A stretch of 37,284 bases of DNA from Bacteroidota bacterium (lineage in GTDB: Bacteria > Bacteroidota > Ignavibacteria > Ignavibacteriales > Melioribacteraceae). Below the pieces are notes generated by a model. That model saw only the letters and a program-made list of their open reading frames with translations. It did no database searches and was not told the DNA's origin. The translations under genes and the position numbers were made by a program. Of this stretch, positions 25,435 through 33,773 are shown piece after piece. The stretch lies in contig JAHJTX010000053.1 of assembly GCA_018829545.1 (NCBI GenBank), positions 1 through 37,284 of the forward strand, in the 5' to 3' direction. Numbering within the stretch: position 1 is the stretch's first letter; the number at the start of each line of letters is the position of its first letter.

Positions 25435-26565
25435 TCATTCTAGTCTTTTGCTGAACCGAATTGCGCTTAATATCAATACCGTAAGCCCGAGTATAAAAAG
25501 TATAAGCAGGTCGAACCATAATTCTACAAAGCCCGTTCCTTTTAAAATCACTCCGCGGATTATTTTCATAAAATATTTTAGTGGAATTATGTGGGTAATG
25601 TATTGAATAGCTTCGGGCATATTTTCAATAGGAAAGGCGAATCCGGAAAGAAATACCATCGGCAGCAGAACTACAAATATTGCCAACATCATTGCCTGCT
25701 GCTGTGTTTTGGATATTGTTGATACGAACAAACCAAATCCCAGTGTTGAAAGAATAAACACAAATGAAGAGAACAATAGAAATGTAATGCTTCCTCTAAC
25801 GGCAATACCGAAGATTAATTGCATCGCTGTTATTACAACAAGAACAGCTATGAAGCCCAAAATTGCGAAGGGAATTAATTTGCCCATAATTATTTGATAT
25901 GGCTTTATGGGCGAAACAATAATCTGTTCGAGGGTGCCAATTTCTTTTTCCTTTACAATAGCTAGCGAAGTTAAAATCAAAGTTATTATAGAAAGCAGCA
26001 ATCCAACAATTCCAGGAACCATAAAATTTCTTGTTTTCAATTCGGGATTGTACCAAACTCTTATTTCTGATTCAATCGTTGGAACAAGACTAATCTTCTG
26101 CCCATGCGAATCCAAATAGTTCAGCATGATGTCCTTAGTAAATCTGTTTACAACGCCTTGAACATATCCGGCAGAAATTGAAGCCGTGTTACCATCTGAT
26201 CCATCAAATATTGCCTGCAGCGGTGCGGTTTCATTCCTTTCAATTTTTTCTTCAAAATCAATAGGAATAACTAATCCAAGTTTTGCATCGCCATTTTCAA
26301 TTATAGTTTGGACATCGGAATAATTCTTTGCGAAATATTTCACATTGAAATAACCGCTGCTCTCAAGACCTTGTATAAAATTTCTGCTGGTTTCAGTTTT
26401 GCTCTGATCGAACACAATCGTCTCAACGTTTTCAACATCCATATTTACGGCATATCCAAGAAAGATAAGCTGAATGACGGGAGCGACAAGAATCATCCCG
26501 AACATTTTTGGATCGCGCTTGAACTGCAAAAATTCCTTTTTAATTATGTGGATTATCGTTCTCAT
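25435..26565 (-). CDS. ABC-2 type transporter permease (YbhR-like)
   Basis: Last gene of the efflux operon. The 376-aa inner-membrane permease has an N-terminal TM (about 20-40, LVAPVIQLIFLGYAVNMDVE), a large periplasmic domain (about 45-175) and five C-terminal TM segments with VPGIVGLLLSIITLILTSLA, KEKEIGTLEQIIVSPI and LSGFAFPIENMPEAIQYITH. This is the ABC2_membrane_3 layout of E. coli YbhR/YbhS. Its start follows the stop of the other permease by 2 bases, so translation is coupled. The two permeases should pair as a heterodimer with the two ATPases encoded upstream. Confidence 0.92.
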   Translation of the reverse strand: MRTIIHIIKKEFLQFKRDPKMFGMILVAPVIQLIFLGYAVNMDVENVETIVFDQSKTETSRNFIQGLESSGYFNVKYFAKNYSDVQTIIENGDAKLGLVIPIDFEEKIERNETAPLQAIFDGSDGNTASISAGYVQGVVNRFTKDIMLNYLDSHGQKISLVPTIESEIRVWYNPELKTRNFMVPGIVGLLLSIITLILTSLAIVKEKEIGTLEQIIVSPIKPYQIIMGKLIPFAILGFIAVLVVITAMQLIFGIAVRGSITFLLFSSFVFILSTLGFGLFVSTISKTQQQAMMLAIFVVLLPMVFLSGFAFPIENMPEAIQYITHIIPLKYFMKIIRGVILKGTGFVELWFDLLILFILGLTVLILSAIRFSKRLE

Positions 26566-26567
26566 AA

Positions 26568-27704
26568 TTATGTTTTCGCTTCCTTTTTCTTGTTGATTAC
26601 GGTTGCGGCAATTAGAAACACGGAAGTGTAGATCATAAGATAAATCAACTGAGTCCAGAATGCGTGCAGCCCAACACCCCTAAGCATTATTGCCCGTAAC
26701 GCCACAATAAAAAATTTTGCTGGTGTAATATTCGTAAGTATTTGAATAACCTCGGGCATGCCGTCAATCGGAAAAATGAAACCGGACAATATCAATGACG
26801 GAAGCAGGGACGCAAATGTGGCAAGCGTAAATGCAACCTGCTGGGATTCGGAGACAACTGATATAAAAATTCCCATAGCCGTTGCAGAAGAAAGAAAAAC
26901 AAGAGTGGTCAACAGCAGAAGCGCATAGCTGCCTTTAATTTCAATATCAAATAAAAGGTATCCGGCAATTATTATCAGAACCGCATTAAGAAGAGAAATA
27001 GTTAAATACGGCAGAGCTTTGCCAATAAGCAGTTCAATAGTGCTTAAGGACGAAACATTTATCTGCTCAATTGTTCCGCGCTCTTTCTCGCGGACTAAAG
27101 AGAGCGACACTGTTAACACCGCGGTTACAATAAGAATCAGCGCTATCAATCCCGGAAGCAAATATTTTGTTGTCTGTAAATCCGGGTTAAACCAAAATAT
27201 CGGTCTAAAATCAATTGGCGTAAAAACTGTTCTTCCATAAGAAGACATAACTTCATTTTGATATTTTTGATTGAATCCAAATACAGCAGCGTTTATATAA
27301 TTTGTAATTATCGCCGCAGTATTTCCATCTACTCCGTCTATAAGTATTTGTAACTTTGGGGCATCTCTGCGGGAAGATAAATTTTTAGAAAAATCGGTTG
27401 GGATAATTAGAATAGCTTGAGCTTCTTTTTTATTGAGCGATTCCGCAACTTCATCGTCGTTGGAAATATATTTCACAATTTCAAAATAAGATGAGCTTGA
27501 AATTGAATTAATAAAATCCCGGCTTATCTCTGAATTATCTCTATCCAAAACAACTAGCTGGATGTTGCGAACATCAAAATTTACCGCATACCCAAATATT
27601 CCGAGCAAAAAGACGGGGAAGAAAAAAATAACGAATATCATTCTCTTGTCGCGGACAAGCTGCTTAACTTCTTTTTTTGCTATTGCCTTTGTTCTTGCAA
27701 CCAT
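26568..27704 (-). CDS. ABC-2 type transporter permease (YbhS-like)
   Basis: Inner-membrane permease paralogous to the next gene: KKEVKQLVRDKRMIFVIFF, a first TM ending GIFGYAVNFDVRN, a periplasmic domain and a five-TM C-terminal half with LVREKERGTIEQINVSSL and LSGFIFPIDGMPEVIQILT. I place the start at ATG 27704 (MVARTKAIAKKEV, 378 aa) because AGGAAG precedes it by 6 bases; the frame is open 14 codons further into the ATPase gene, but that part lacks family similarity. It lies 1 base from the ATPase stop. The substrate is unknown; related YbhFSR exports drugs/cations. Confidence 0.92.
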   Translation of the reverse strand: MVARTKAIAKKEVKQLVRDKRMIFVIFFFPVFLLGIFGYAVNFDVRNIQLVVLDRDNSEISRDFINSISSSSYFEIVKYISNDDEVAESLNKKEAQAILIIPTDFSKNLSSRRDAPKLQILIDGVDGNTAAIITNYINAAVFGFNQKYQNEVMSSYGRTVFTPIDFRPIFWFNPDLQTTKYLLPGLIALILIVTAVLTVSLSLVREKERGTIEQINVSSLSTIELLIGKALPYLTISLLNAVLIIIAGYLLFDIEIKGSYALLLLTTLVFLSSATAMGIFISVVSESQQVAFTLATFASLLPSLILSGFIFPIDGMPEVIQILTNITPAKFFIVALRAIMLRGVGLHAFWTQLIYLMIYTSVFLIAATVINKKKEAKT

Positions 27705-27705
27705 T

Positions 27706-28629
27706 TTACTTCCTGTGCTGGAGTAAGTGAATGAATACATCTTCAAGCGTGGGTATAATCTTATGAATTGTTTTTACTTCAATACTCTCCTTTTCCAAAA
27801 GCGATTCTATTGCCCGAAAGTCTGTGAAATTTTTACTTACGTTTATATGAATACTGTTTCCGAATATTGAAGTTTCGTGAACGAAGTTTTGTTTTTCCAG
27901 AAGTTCAAGCGCGTCAATAACCCTTGTGCATTCAATTTCAAGAATATCATTCTCCAAATATTTCGCTTTCAGTTCCTTTGAAGAGCCTTCTGCAATAAGC
28001 TTTCCTGCGTCTATCAAAACAATGTTGTGGCAAAATTCCGCTTCTTCCAAATAATGCGTTGTAACAAAAACTGTTATTCCTTCCGAAGAAAGTTCGTTTA
28101 TCAATTCCCAAAAACTTCGTCTCGAAATAGGATCGACGCCGCTTGTCGGTTCATCTAAAAAAACAATACCCGGTTTGTGAATTACCGCTGTGCCAAGTGC
28201 GAGCCGTTGCTTAATTCCCCCTGGCAGCGACGCCGTTAATATTTTTTCTTTGCCTTCGAGGTTGGCAATTTTCAAAACCCACTTTTTTCTTTCGGCAAAC
28301 AAATGATTGTTTAGCCCATAAACACCGCCGAAGAAGTTTATATTCTCTTCAACCGTAAGATCATTGTAGAGAGAAAACCTTTGCGACATATATCCAATAT
28401 TCAACTTAACGCTATTTGGCTCTTTTTTAATGCTGTATCCCGCAACAAGCGCATCGCCTTCGGTTGGCTCTAGAATTCCGCACAGCATTTTAATGGTTGT
28501 TGATTTGCCTGCGCCGTTTGCTCCGAGAAATCCGAATATTTCTCCCTTCTTTACATTGAAAGAAACATCATTTACGGATACAAACGAACCGAATTTTTTT
28601 GTTAAATGATTAACTTCAATTGAGTACAA
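27706..28629 (-). CDS. ABC transporter ATPase, equivalent to the C-terminal half of YbhF
   Basis: A 307-aa nucleotide-binding subunit with Walker A GANGAGKST (36-44), Walker B IVFLDEPTSGVDP and an intact H-loop VTTHYLEEAEFC. Its signature motif is the non-canonical LPGGIKQ, where LSGGQ/M is expected; the second domain of E. coli YbhF is likewise degenerate there. The start is TTG 28629 (MYSIEVNHLTKKFG), with GGAGAG just upstream. It follows the TolC gene by 24 bases and leads into the two permeases. With the other ATPase of the operon it should form a heterodimer that has one consensus and one degenerate ATP site. Confidence 0.92.
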   Translation of the reverse strand: MYSIEVNHLTKKFGSFVSVNDVSFNVKKGEIFGFLGANGAGKSTTIKMLCGILEPTEGDALVAGYSIKKEPNSVKLNIGYMSQRFSLYNDLTVEENINFFGGVYGLNNHLFAERKKWVLKIANLEGKEKILTASLPGGIKQRLALGTAVIHKPGIVFLDEPTSGVDPISRRSFWELINELSSEGITVFVTTHYLEEAEFCHNIVLIDAGKLIAEGSSKELKAKYLENDILEIECTRVIDALELLEKQNFVHETSIFGNSIHINVSKNFTDFRAIESLLEKESIEVKTIHKIIPTLEDVFIHLLQHRK

Positions 28630-28653
28630 TTACTCTCCGATGTAAAAAACTTT

Positions 28654-29967
28654 TCAATAAATTTTTCTTCCAACTGACTCGTTCAATTTAATACGCGACA
28701 ATTGTAAATCGATTAGCGCATTGGAATAGTTGGTTCTTGCCTTAAGAAGCTCAACCTCCGCATCAATTAGTTCCGCGCTTGCGGTAAGCTGAGTGTAATA
28801 TTTTTCTTTTGTAATTCTAAAGTTTTCTTCTGCAGATTGAATTGTCAGTTCGTTTAATTCAACCTTTTTTAACTCGCTCAGCAATGTCAAATAGTTCTGA
28901 TAAACTTCTACTTCGATGCCCTCTTTCAGCAGAGCCACTGATTTTTCTGTCTGAAATAAAGTCTGTTTAGCTTGGGCAGTTTTTGAAGAGGTTTTGCCCC
29001 AATCCCACAAATTCCATTCTAACGCAATTCCCAAATCCCACGTATCGTAGAATTTGTCTTCCAAAGGCAGAAATCTCTGATTGGGGCGCATATAATAAAA
29101 ATTGCCAAAAGCAAAAACTTGAGGATACCAATTTGATTTAGCTGCATAAATACTTTCAACCGCTGCCTTTTTCTTAAATGCAAAAGCTTTCAATTCCTCT
29201 CGGTTCCTCAGCGCTTCTTCCAAAAGCGAATCATAATTTTGGTCATCCATTAGTTCAGATAAATTCACATCGCTAACCGAAGTCTGCGAGTTAAGTTTTA
29301 ATCCAAGATTTTTATTAAAGATTACTCTTGCAAGCTGTTCACGGTTTTCAGCGTCAACGAGCATTAATTCATTATTTGCAACGTGGACTTTTAACTTCAG
29401 AAGATCATTTGTCGTTGTTAATCCATTCTTTACAAAATTTTCTGTGTCCTTTAAGCGCATCATCACATAAGCAAGATTTTCTTCAATAAGTTTTTTGGCT
29501 TTAACCGCTTTGTGATAATTCCAAAAAGATTGATGTATTTCCAAAGCTTTCTTATTCACCGCCTTTTGATGTTCAACTTCTATCGCCTTGCTTTGATTTT
29601 CGGCTGCTGATTTTACCGAGGAAAGCATGAACCCTGTAAACAGCGGCTGCTCAATCGAAAGTTGCGCTCCATAGTTGTCATAAATTGGATCTTGAATTTT
29701 GAATTTACCCGCCGCAAAAGGAACGTTGACTTCAAACGGAGTTACTTCGCTCAATTTTGTGTAATTGGCGACGAGCTTTATTTGCGGAAACATCTGAGCG
29801 GTCATTTCGCCGACTCTTTCTTTTGAACTCTCAAGAATGGATTGGGATATTTGTATTTCCTTGCTGTTTGCCAATCCCATTCTAAGGCTTTCTTCGAGAG
29901 TCATCTCTGTTTGCTGTGCCTGCGCTGCAATCGCTAATAGAAAAATCACTAAAGTTATTTTTTTCAT
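28654..29967 (-). CDS. TolC-family outer membrane efflux protein
   Basis: The outer-membrane channel for the adjacent HlyD/ABC exporter. The 437-aa precursor has a signal peptide (MKKITLVIFLLAIAAQAQ) and two long coiled-coil repeats typical of the outer membrane efflux protein family: MTLEESLRMGLANSKEIQIS near 22, AAGKFKIQDPIYDNYGAQLS, YDTWDLGIALEWNLWDWGKT near 305, and a C-terminal repeat ending ARTNYSNALIDLQLSRIKLN. Its position between the two ATPase genes is unusual for this transporter type, where the outer-membrane factor is normally encoded elsewhere or at an end of the operon. Spacing is 24 and 29 bases to its neighbours. Confidence 0.93.
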   Translation of the reverse strand: MKKITLVIFLLAIAAQAQQTEMTLEESLRMGLANSKEIQISQSILESSKERVGEMTAQMFPQIKLVANYTKLSEVTPFEVNVPFAAGKFKIQDPIYDNYGAQLSIEQPLFTGFMLSSVKSAAENQSKAIEVEHQKAVNKKALEIHQSFWNYHKAVKAKKLIEENLAYVMMRLKDTENFVKNGLTTTNDLLKLKVHVANNELMLVDAENREQLARVIFNKNLGLKLNSQTSVSDVNLSELMDDQNYDSLLEEALRNREELKAFAFKKKAAVESIYAAKSNWYPQVFAFGNFYYMRPNQRFLPLEDKFYDTWDLGIALEWNLWDWGKTSSKTAQAKQTLFQTEKSVALLKEGIEVEVYQNYLTLLSELKKVELNELTIQSAEENFRITKEKYYTQLTASAELIDAEVELLKARTNYSNALIDLQLSRIKLNESVGRKIY

Positions 29968-29996
29968 TTTCTGCCGATTTATGTTTTTTACTTATT

Positions 29997-30908
29997 TCAA
30001 AAACCTTTTATTTTATACATGAAAACATTCTCCAGCGAAGGCGTTGTCTGCCTTATACTAGTAACGAAAACGTTGGAATCACTCAAACTGATTTTTATGC
30101 GTTCGGAATCTTCCTTATAATTATTTACAACAGCATTAATTCTATCGCCAAACATTTGAACGTCGAAATCAAAATTATCCTTCAGAATTTTATATGCCGT
30201 TCGAATTGGATTGCACACAATTTCCACAACGTCTTTTTGAATTTCCTTTTTAATATTTCGCGGCGTATCCAGAGCAATAATTTTTCCTTTATTCATCATT
30301 GCAACTCTATTGCAGCGTTCGGCTTCGTCAAGATACGGCGTGGTCATTATTATTGTTATTTCCTCTTTCAGAAGATTCGAAAGTATCTTCCAAAAATCTC
30401 TTCTCGAAACAGGGTCCACTCCCGTTGTCGGCTCGTCCAGAAAAAGAATCTGTGGTTTGTGAATTAAGCTGCATGCAAGCGCAAGTTTTTGCCTCATTCC
30501 GCCCGAGAGTCTATCGGCTAATCTGTCTCTAAATTTAATCAATCTAGTAAATTCAAGAAGTTCGTTTCTTCGCTCTTCATAATCTGATACGTTGTGTATT
30601 TCCGCAAAGAATTCAATGTTTTCATCAACGGACAAATCGCCGTAAAGACTGAACTTCTGCGAAAGATATCCAATGCTTTTTTGAATCTCCTTTTTATTAT
30701 CCGCAATATTTTTATTCATTAAAGAAACATTACCGGAATCGAAATTTATAAGTCCGCACATAATTCTAATAGCTGTGGTTTTTCCTGCGCCGTCAGGCCC
30801 AACCAATCCGAACATCTCGCCCCGATCTACTTCGAAGGAAATTCCGTTTACCGCTTTGACTTCGGAATAACTTTTATACAGCGAGTCTATTTTAATAATG
30901 TGATTCAT
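29997..30908 (-). CDS. ABC transporter ATPase, equivalent to the N-terminal half of YbhF
   Basis: A 303-aa nucleotide-binding subunit. Walker A is GPDGAGKTT (37-45, with the D of the YbhF first domain), the signature LSGGMRQKLAL (134-144) is canonical, and Walker B is ILFLDEPTTGVDP (154-166). The H-loop histidine is replaced by Pro191 (MTTPYLDEAERC); the YbhF N-half also lacks this histidine. It starts with ATG 30908, 15 bases after the HlyD stop. It pairs with the other ATPase, which has the H-loop but a degenerate signature. Alone it should be a poor ATPase. Confidence 0.92.
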   Translation of the reverse strand: MNHIIKIDSLYKSYSEVKAVNGISFEVDRGEMFGLVGPDGAGKTTAIRIMCGLINFDSGNVSLMNKNIADNKKEIQKSIGYLSQKFSLYGDLSVDENIEFFAEIHNVSDYEERRNELLEFTRLIKFRDRLADRLSGGMRQKLALACSLIHKPQILFLDEPTTGVDPVSRRDFWKILSNLLKEEITIIMTTPYLDEAERCNRVAMMNKGKIIALDTPRNIKKEIQKDVVEIVCNPIRTAYKILKDNFDFDVQMFGDRINAVVNNYKEDSERIKISLSDSNVFVTSIRQTTPSLENVFMYKIKGF

Positions 30909-30923
30909 AAAAATATTTCAAGA

Positions 30924-31901
30924 TTATTCATCATTCAAATTTATTACTGCATCTGCAGGCAGCCCGGCTTTCAGTTCAAAATCCGGATTCGGAATTGAGA
31001 TTTTAACTTTAAAAACCAGCTTTGTTCTTTCATCCTTTGTTTGAATATTTTTCGGAGTGAATTCCGCTTCCGAAGAAATAAAGCTGACCCGTCCATCATA
31101 AGTTTTATTTTCGAATGCGTCAATGGAAATTTTAGCCGTCTGTCCCAATTTAATTTTTGGAATTTGCTTTTCAGAAATGAAAACCGATAATTCCACATTG
31201 CTTAAGTCAGAGACTTTAACTAATGAAGACAAATAGGTTACTGTTTCTCCTCTCTCTGGAAATACTTTTAGTAGAAACCCATCAATCGGCGAAACGATAT
31301 ACGAATCGCGAATATTTTTTTGAATCATTTCGATTTGTGCGCAAACAGCATCGTAATTAGCTTGTACTTGTTCAATCTCTTCCGGACGAGCAATGTTTTT
31401 TATTTTTTTCAAATTCTCTTTCGCAGAATTATACTGCGCCAATGCCACATTATATTTGGCTGAGACATCATCCAATTGCTTTTGAGTAACAGCGTTTGAT
31501 TCGAACAATTTCTCGAAACGCTCTTTATCCTTTTGGCTTTGCTCATAATTAATTTGCGCTTGCTTTAACATCTCTGCCGCTTGACGGATATCTTCGATTC
31601 TGGCGCCTTTTTTAATTAACCCAAGTTGAGCATTTGCCGCTGCTTTTTGAGCGTGAACTTGTTTTAATTGTATTGACAGAGCTTCATGGTCAATCACAAT
31701 TAATGTGTCGCCTTCTTTAACCCAGGAGCCTTCCTCTTTAAGTATTAGCTTTACTTTTCCCGTTGAGAGCGAGCTGAGAACAACATTCGTCACTTCTATT
31801 GTGCCGGATTCTTCGATAACATTAGCATCGTTCCCATTGCCGCACGCTGAAAGCGCAAATATGATAATGCCAAATAAAATTATAGAAACTGCCTTTTTCA
31901 T
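30924..31901 (-). CDS. HlyD-family periplasmic adaptor lipoprotein (YbhG-like)
   Basis: Membrane-fusion protein linking the inner-membrane ABC exporter to TolC. The 325-aa precursor has a lipoprotein signal (MKKAVSIILFGIIIFALSAC, lipobox LSAC). A first biotinyl-lipoyl half follows (SSLSTGKVKLILKEEGSWVKEGDTLIVID), then a long alpha-hairpin with KKGARIEDIRQA and RPEEIEQV, and the second half (YIVSPIDGFLLKVFPERGETV). The GARxEDIxQA-type hairpin repeat is characteristic of the YbhG/HlyD_3 type. Its ATG shares one base with the regulator's stop codon (TAATG), so the adaptor is translationally coupled to the repressor. Confidence 0.93.
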   Translation of the reverse strand: MKKAVSIILFGIIIFALSACGNGNDANVIEESGTIEVTNVVLSSLSTGKVKLILKEEGSWVKEGDTLIVIDHEALSIQLKQVHAQKAAANAQLGLIKKGARIEDIRQAAEMLKQAQINYEQSQKDKERFEKLFESNAVTQKQLDDVSAKYNVALAQYNSAKENLKKIKNIARPEEIEQVQANYDAVCAQIEMIQKNIRDSYIVSPIDGFLLKVFPERGETVTYLSSLVKVSDLSNVELSVFISEKQIPKIKLGQTAKISIDAFENKTYDGRVSFISSEAEFTPKNIQTKDERTKLVFKVKISIPNPDFELKAGLPADAVINLNDE

Positions 31902-32509
31902 TATTTGTTTTCCGTTTCTAATTGTTTATAAATTTTTCTTCCCTTTTTAGTTAAAATGCCCTTGAAAATAATATCAAGTGTTATTTGGGCGGCATCCTTT
32001 GCCGAATAGCTGTTTTCTACTAAGAATTTTGGATTTACTATTTCTTGCACCGAGGCAATAATAATATAATAAATTATTTTAGTTGGCTTGTCGTCAATTA
32101 GTCCTTCGGATTTTCCCTGCTCAATGATTTTTGAAAAGTTCTCCGCAATTGCCTTCGTCCTGAACTTATCAACTTCCTGCCATACATCGTTATAGCGCAT
32201 TTTAAGATCAATCAGCCATCTATCAGAAATCTTTAATACAACATTGCGAAGAACATTGCTGATGCCGTGCAGTTTATGAACCGCGGAATCATTCCCTGCA
32301 ACTACTGATTCAATTGTCTTTTTAACGGTTCCGGTTAAAAAAAATATAGCTTCCCGTATTAAAGCTTCCTTGTTGGGGAAATGCTTGTAAATAGTTTTTT
32401 TGCTCATTTGTAATTCGCGGGCAATTTCATCCATAGTTACATTTTTTAGGCCTGAACTAGTAAACTTTTCGAGCGCAAATTGGGTTATTTTTAATTTTTC
32501 TTGGGTCAC
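31901..32509 (-). CDS. TetR/AcrR-family regulator of the efflux operon (CecR-like position)
   Basis: A 202-aa repressor-type regulator. The N-terminal helix-turn-helix is clear (ALEKFTSSGLKNVTMDEIA then LQMSKKTIYKHFPNKEALI), and the C-terminal ligand-binding part is divergent, as is normal for TetR. The start is GTG 32509; no Shine-Dalgarno is visible. It is the first gene of the exporter operon, with a stop/start overlap to the HlyD gene, the arrangement seen for cecR-ybhGFSR in E. coli. An inverted repeat and a TTGACA box upstream suggest autoregulation. The inducing compound is unknown. Confidence 0.92.
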   Translation of the reverse strand: MTQEKLKITQFALEKFTSSGLKNVTMDEIARELQMSKKTIYKHFPNKEALIREAIFFLTGTVKKTIESVVAGNDSAVHKLHGISNVLRNVVLKISDRWLIDLKMRYNDVWQEVDKFRTKAIAENFSKIIEQGKSEGLIDDKPTKIIYYIIIASVQEIVNPKFLVENSYSAKDAAQITLDIIFKGILTKKGRKIYKQLETENK

Positions 32510-32539
32510 TGGAAACTATTTATGTTTTTCTGGTTTCCA
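32510..32539. promoter_or_regulatory. candidate TetR operator (inverted repeat)
   Basis: TGGAAAC (32510-32516) and its reverse complement GTTTCCA (32533-32539) lie 16 bases apart, centre spacing 23 bases (about two helical turns), immediately upstream of the regulator's GTG start. The right arm touches the proposed -10 element. Confidence 0.45.
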
Positions 32540-32567
32540 ACTTAGCCAAATTGTGCGGGGATGTCAA
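32539..32567 (-). promoter_or_regulatory. candidate sigma-70-type promoter of the efflux operon
   Basis: On the minus strand a perfect TTGACA (32567-32562) is followed after 17 bases by TAAGTT (32544-32539), a weak -10. The start site would lie about 20 bases before the GTG. Group-specific promoters of Bacteroidota-like organisms differ, so this is tentative. Confidence 0.35.
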
Positions 32568-32588
32568 GTTATATTTTTTTCATATGGC

Positions 32589-33278
32589 TTATTCTAGCCT
32601 AAAAGTTATTTGAGCTGTTATGCTTGATTTATATGCTTGCGGAATATCAAGCAGAGTGGAATTATCTTCAGACGATGCCGTAAAAAAGAGCGGCTCGCCT
32701 CCTCTTTCGTGTCTTCCCAGCCTGGTTTCTATTTCTGTCACTATTGCGAGCGTCAAATTAAGACTCTTGGCGTAAATTTCAGCTTCTTTTTTAGCCGAGG
32801 CAACGATTTGTTTAATTCCCCTTTCTTGCGCTTCTTCAATATTTGAAGTTGAAAAAACGCTTTTGAAGGAGCTTATCCCGCTCTGAAGCAAAAGAATTTG
32901 AAGTGTCTCATATTTACTAAAATCCGCAATTTTTATTCTAATTGTTTGAGAGGTTCTATAATTTTTCACATCAGTTCTAGAATTTGTGAGCCGATTTATA
33001 TTTAGCAGTGAGTAAGCAATATTTGAGTCCTGAATCTCAAGCTGCTTCAACAATTGAATCAGCGCTATCTCTTTTTCTTTGTGAATTTTGAAAGCGATCT
33101 CGGCTGACTCATTTTCTGAGCTCAAATCAATTCGGAATATAACCTGGTCAGCCGGGATAGAAATATCTGTTACAGCTTGAATAGTAAGAAATACATAATT
33201 CCCTTCTTGCGCAACATTGCCGCAAAAGGATAGGAATAACAATGTTATAGAAAGTATAAGTTTCTTTGCGTGACTCAT
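32589..33278 (-). CDS. SIMPL-domain (DUF541) secreted protein
   Basis: A 229-aa exported protein with a signal peptide (KKLILSITLLFLSFCGNVAQE) and a SIMPL/DUF541 domain. Recognisable parts are VFLTIQAVTDISIPADQVIFRI at the start, KEIALIQLLKQLEIQDSNI and RTSQTIRIKIADFSKYETL in the middle, and QIVASAKKEAEIYAKSLNLTLA before the C-terminal strand SITAQITFRLE. The family is periplasmic or outer-membrane-associated with poorly defined function (E. coli YggE is linked to oxidative stress). AAGGAGT precedes ATG 33278. It is upstream of, but probably not co-transcribed with, the efflux operon. Confidence 0.85.
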   Translation of the reverse strand: MSHAKKLILSITLLFLSFCGNVAQEGNYVFLTIQAVTDISIPADQVIFRIDLSSENESAEIAFKIHKEKEIALIQLLKQLEIQDSNIAYSLLNINRLTNSRTDVKNYRTSQTIRIKIADFSKYETLQILLLQSGISSFKSVFSTSNIEEAQERGIKQIVASAKKEAEIYAKSLNLTLAIVTEIETRLGRHERGGEPLFFTASSEDNSTLLDIPQAYKSSITAQITFRLE

Positions 33279-33316
33279 TATACACTCCTTATTTTAATCT
33301 TTTAGCATGACGTTTA

Positions 33317-33643
33317 TTACAATTCAGAAATCATTCTTATTGCCTCTATTTTCTCTTCGTCTAATCCATTCAGATCATCAATTGATAAATAGCCTTCCCT
33401 TATTAAGATTCCGAACACTCTGATCAATTGAGAATATCTGTAATCATATTTTTCATCTACCCAGTCTCGCCGTGTGGTTAAATAATCGTGTAAACTCCAG
33501 ATATCTTTGTTCTCTTTTATCTTTGCAACTTTCTCATAAATTTGATTCTTTAACTCCTCCATCTCACGATTATATGCCAGATCAAAAGAAGCTCGGGCAA
33601 TCTTCTTCTCGCTCGGAGTCCATTTGAATTCACGAATACTCAT
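33317..33643 (-). CDS. conserved hypothetical protein (SIREFKW..EKK family)
   Basis: A 108-aa soluble, charged protein. The start is ATG 33643 (MSIREFKWTPSEKKIARASF), supported by GGAG about 6 bases upstream; four residues further upstream are in frame but unneeded. The helical body contains IWSLHDYLTTRRDWVDEKYDYRYSQLIRVFGILIREGYLS and DLNGLDEEKIEAI. I have the impression of a widespread small family in diverse bacteria but can assign no function. Its first third and upstream DNA are duplicated at 34986-35174. It is the first gene left of the proposed cassette array, 38 bases from the SIMPL gene. Confidence 0.7.
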   Translation of the reverse strand: MSIREFKWTPSEKKIARASFDLAYNREMEELKNQIYEKVAKIKENKDIWSLHDYLTTRRDWVDEKYDYRYSQLIRVFGILIREGYLSIDDLNGLDEEKIEAIRMISEL

Positions 33644-33732
33644 TTTTTGCTCCAATTATTTTATCAGCATAACGCTTCAGTTAACCAGCTTGCTCGGATG
33701 GTTTTTATCAGGGGTAACCCAGAATAAATGCG
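33548..33732. repeat. direct repeat copy 1 (shared with 34986-35174)
   Basis: About 185 bases, covering the 5' third of the hypothetical gene and its upstream region, recur as copy 2. The coding part is roughly 92% identical by eye. The upstream part, with a GTTAACC..GCTTG hairpin-like element, is less similar. The hairpin in copy 1 is degenerate. Confidence 0.8.
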
Positions 33733-33773
33733 CGCCAACATTGAATTGGATTGCTGATTGTATTTGAAATTGA

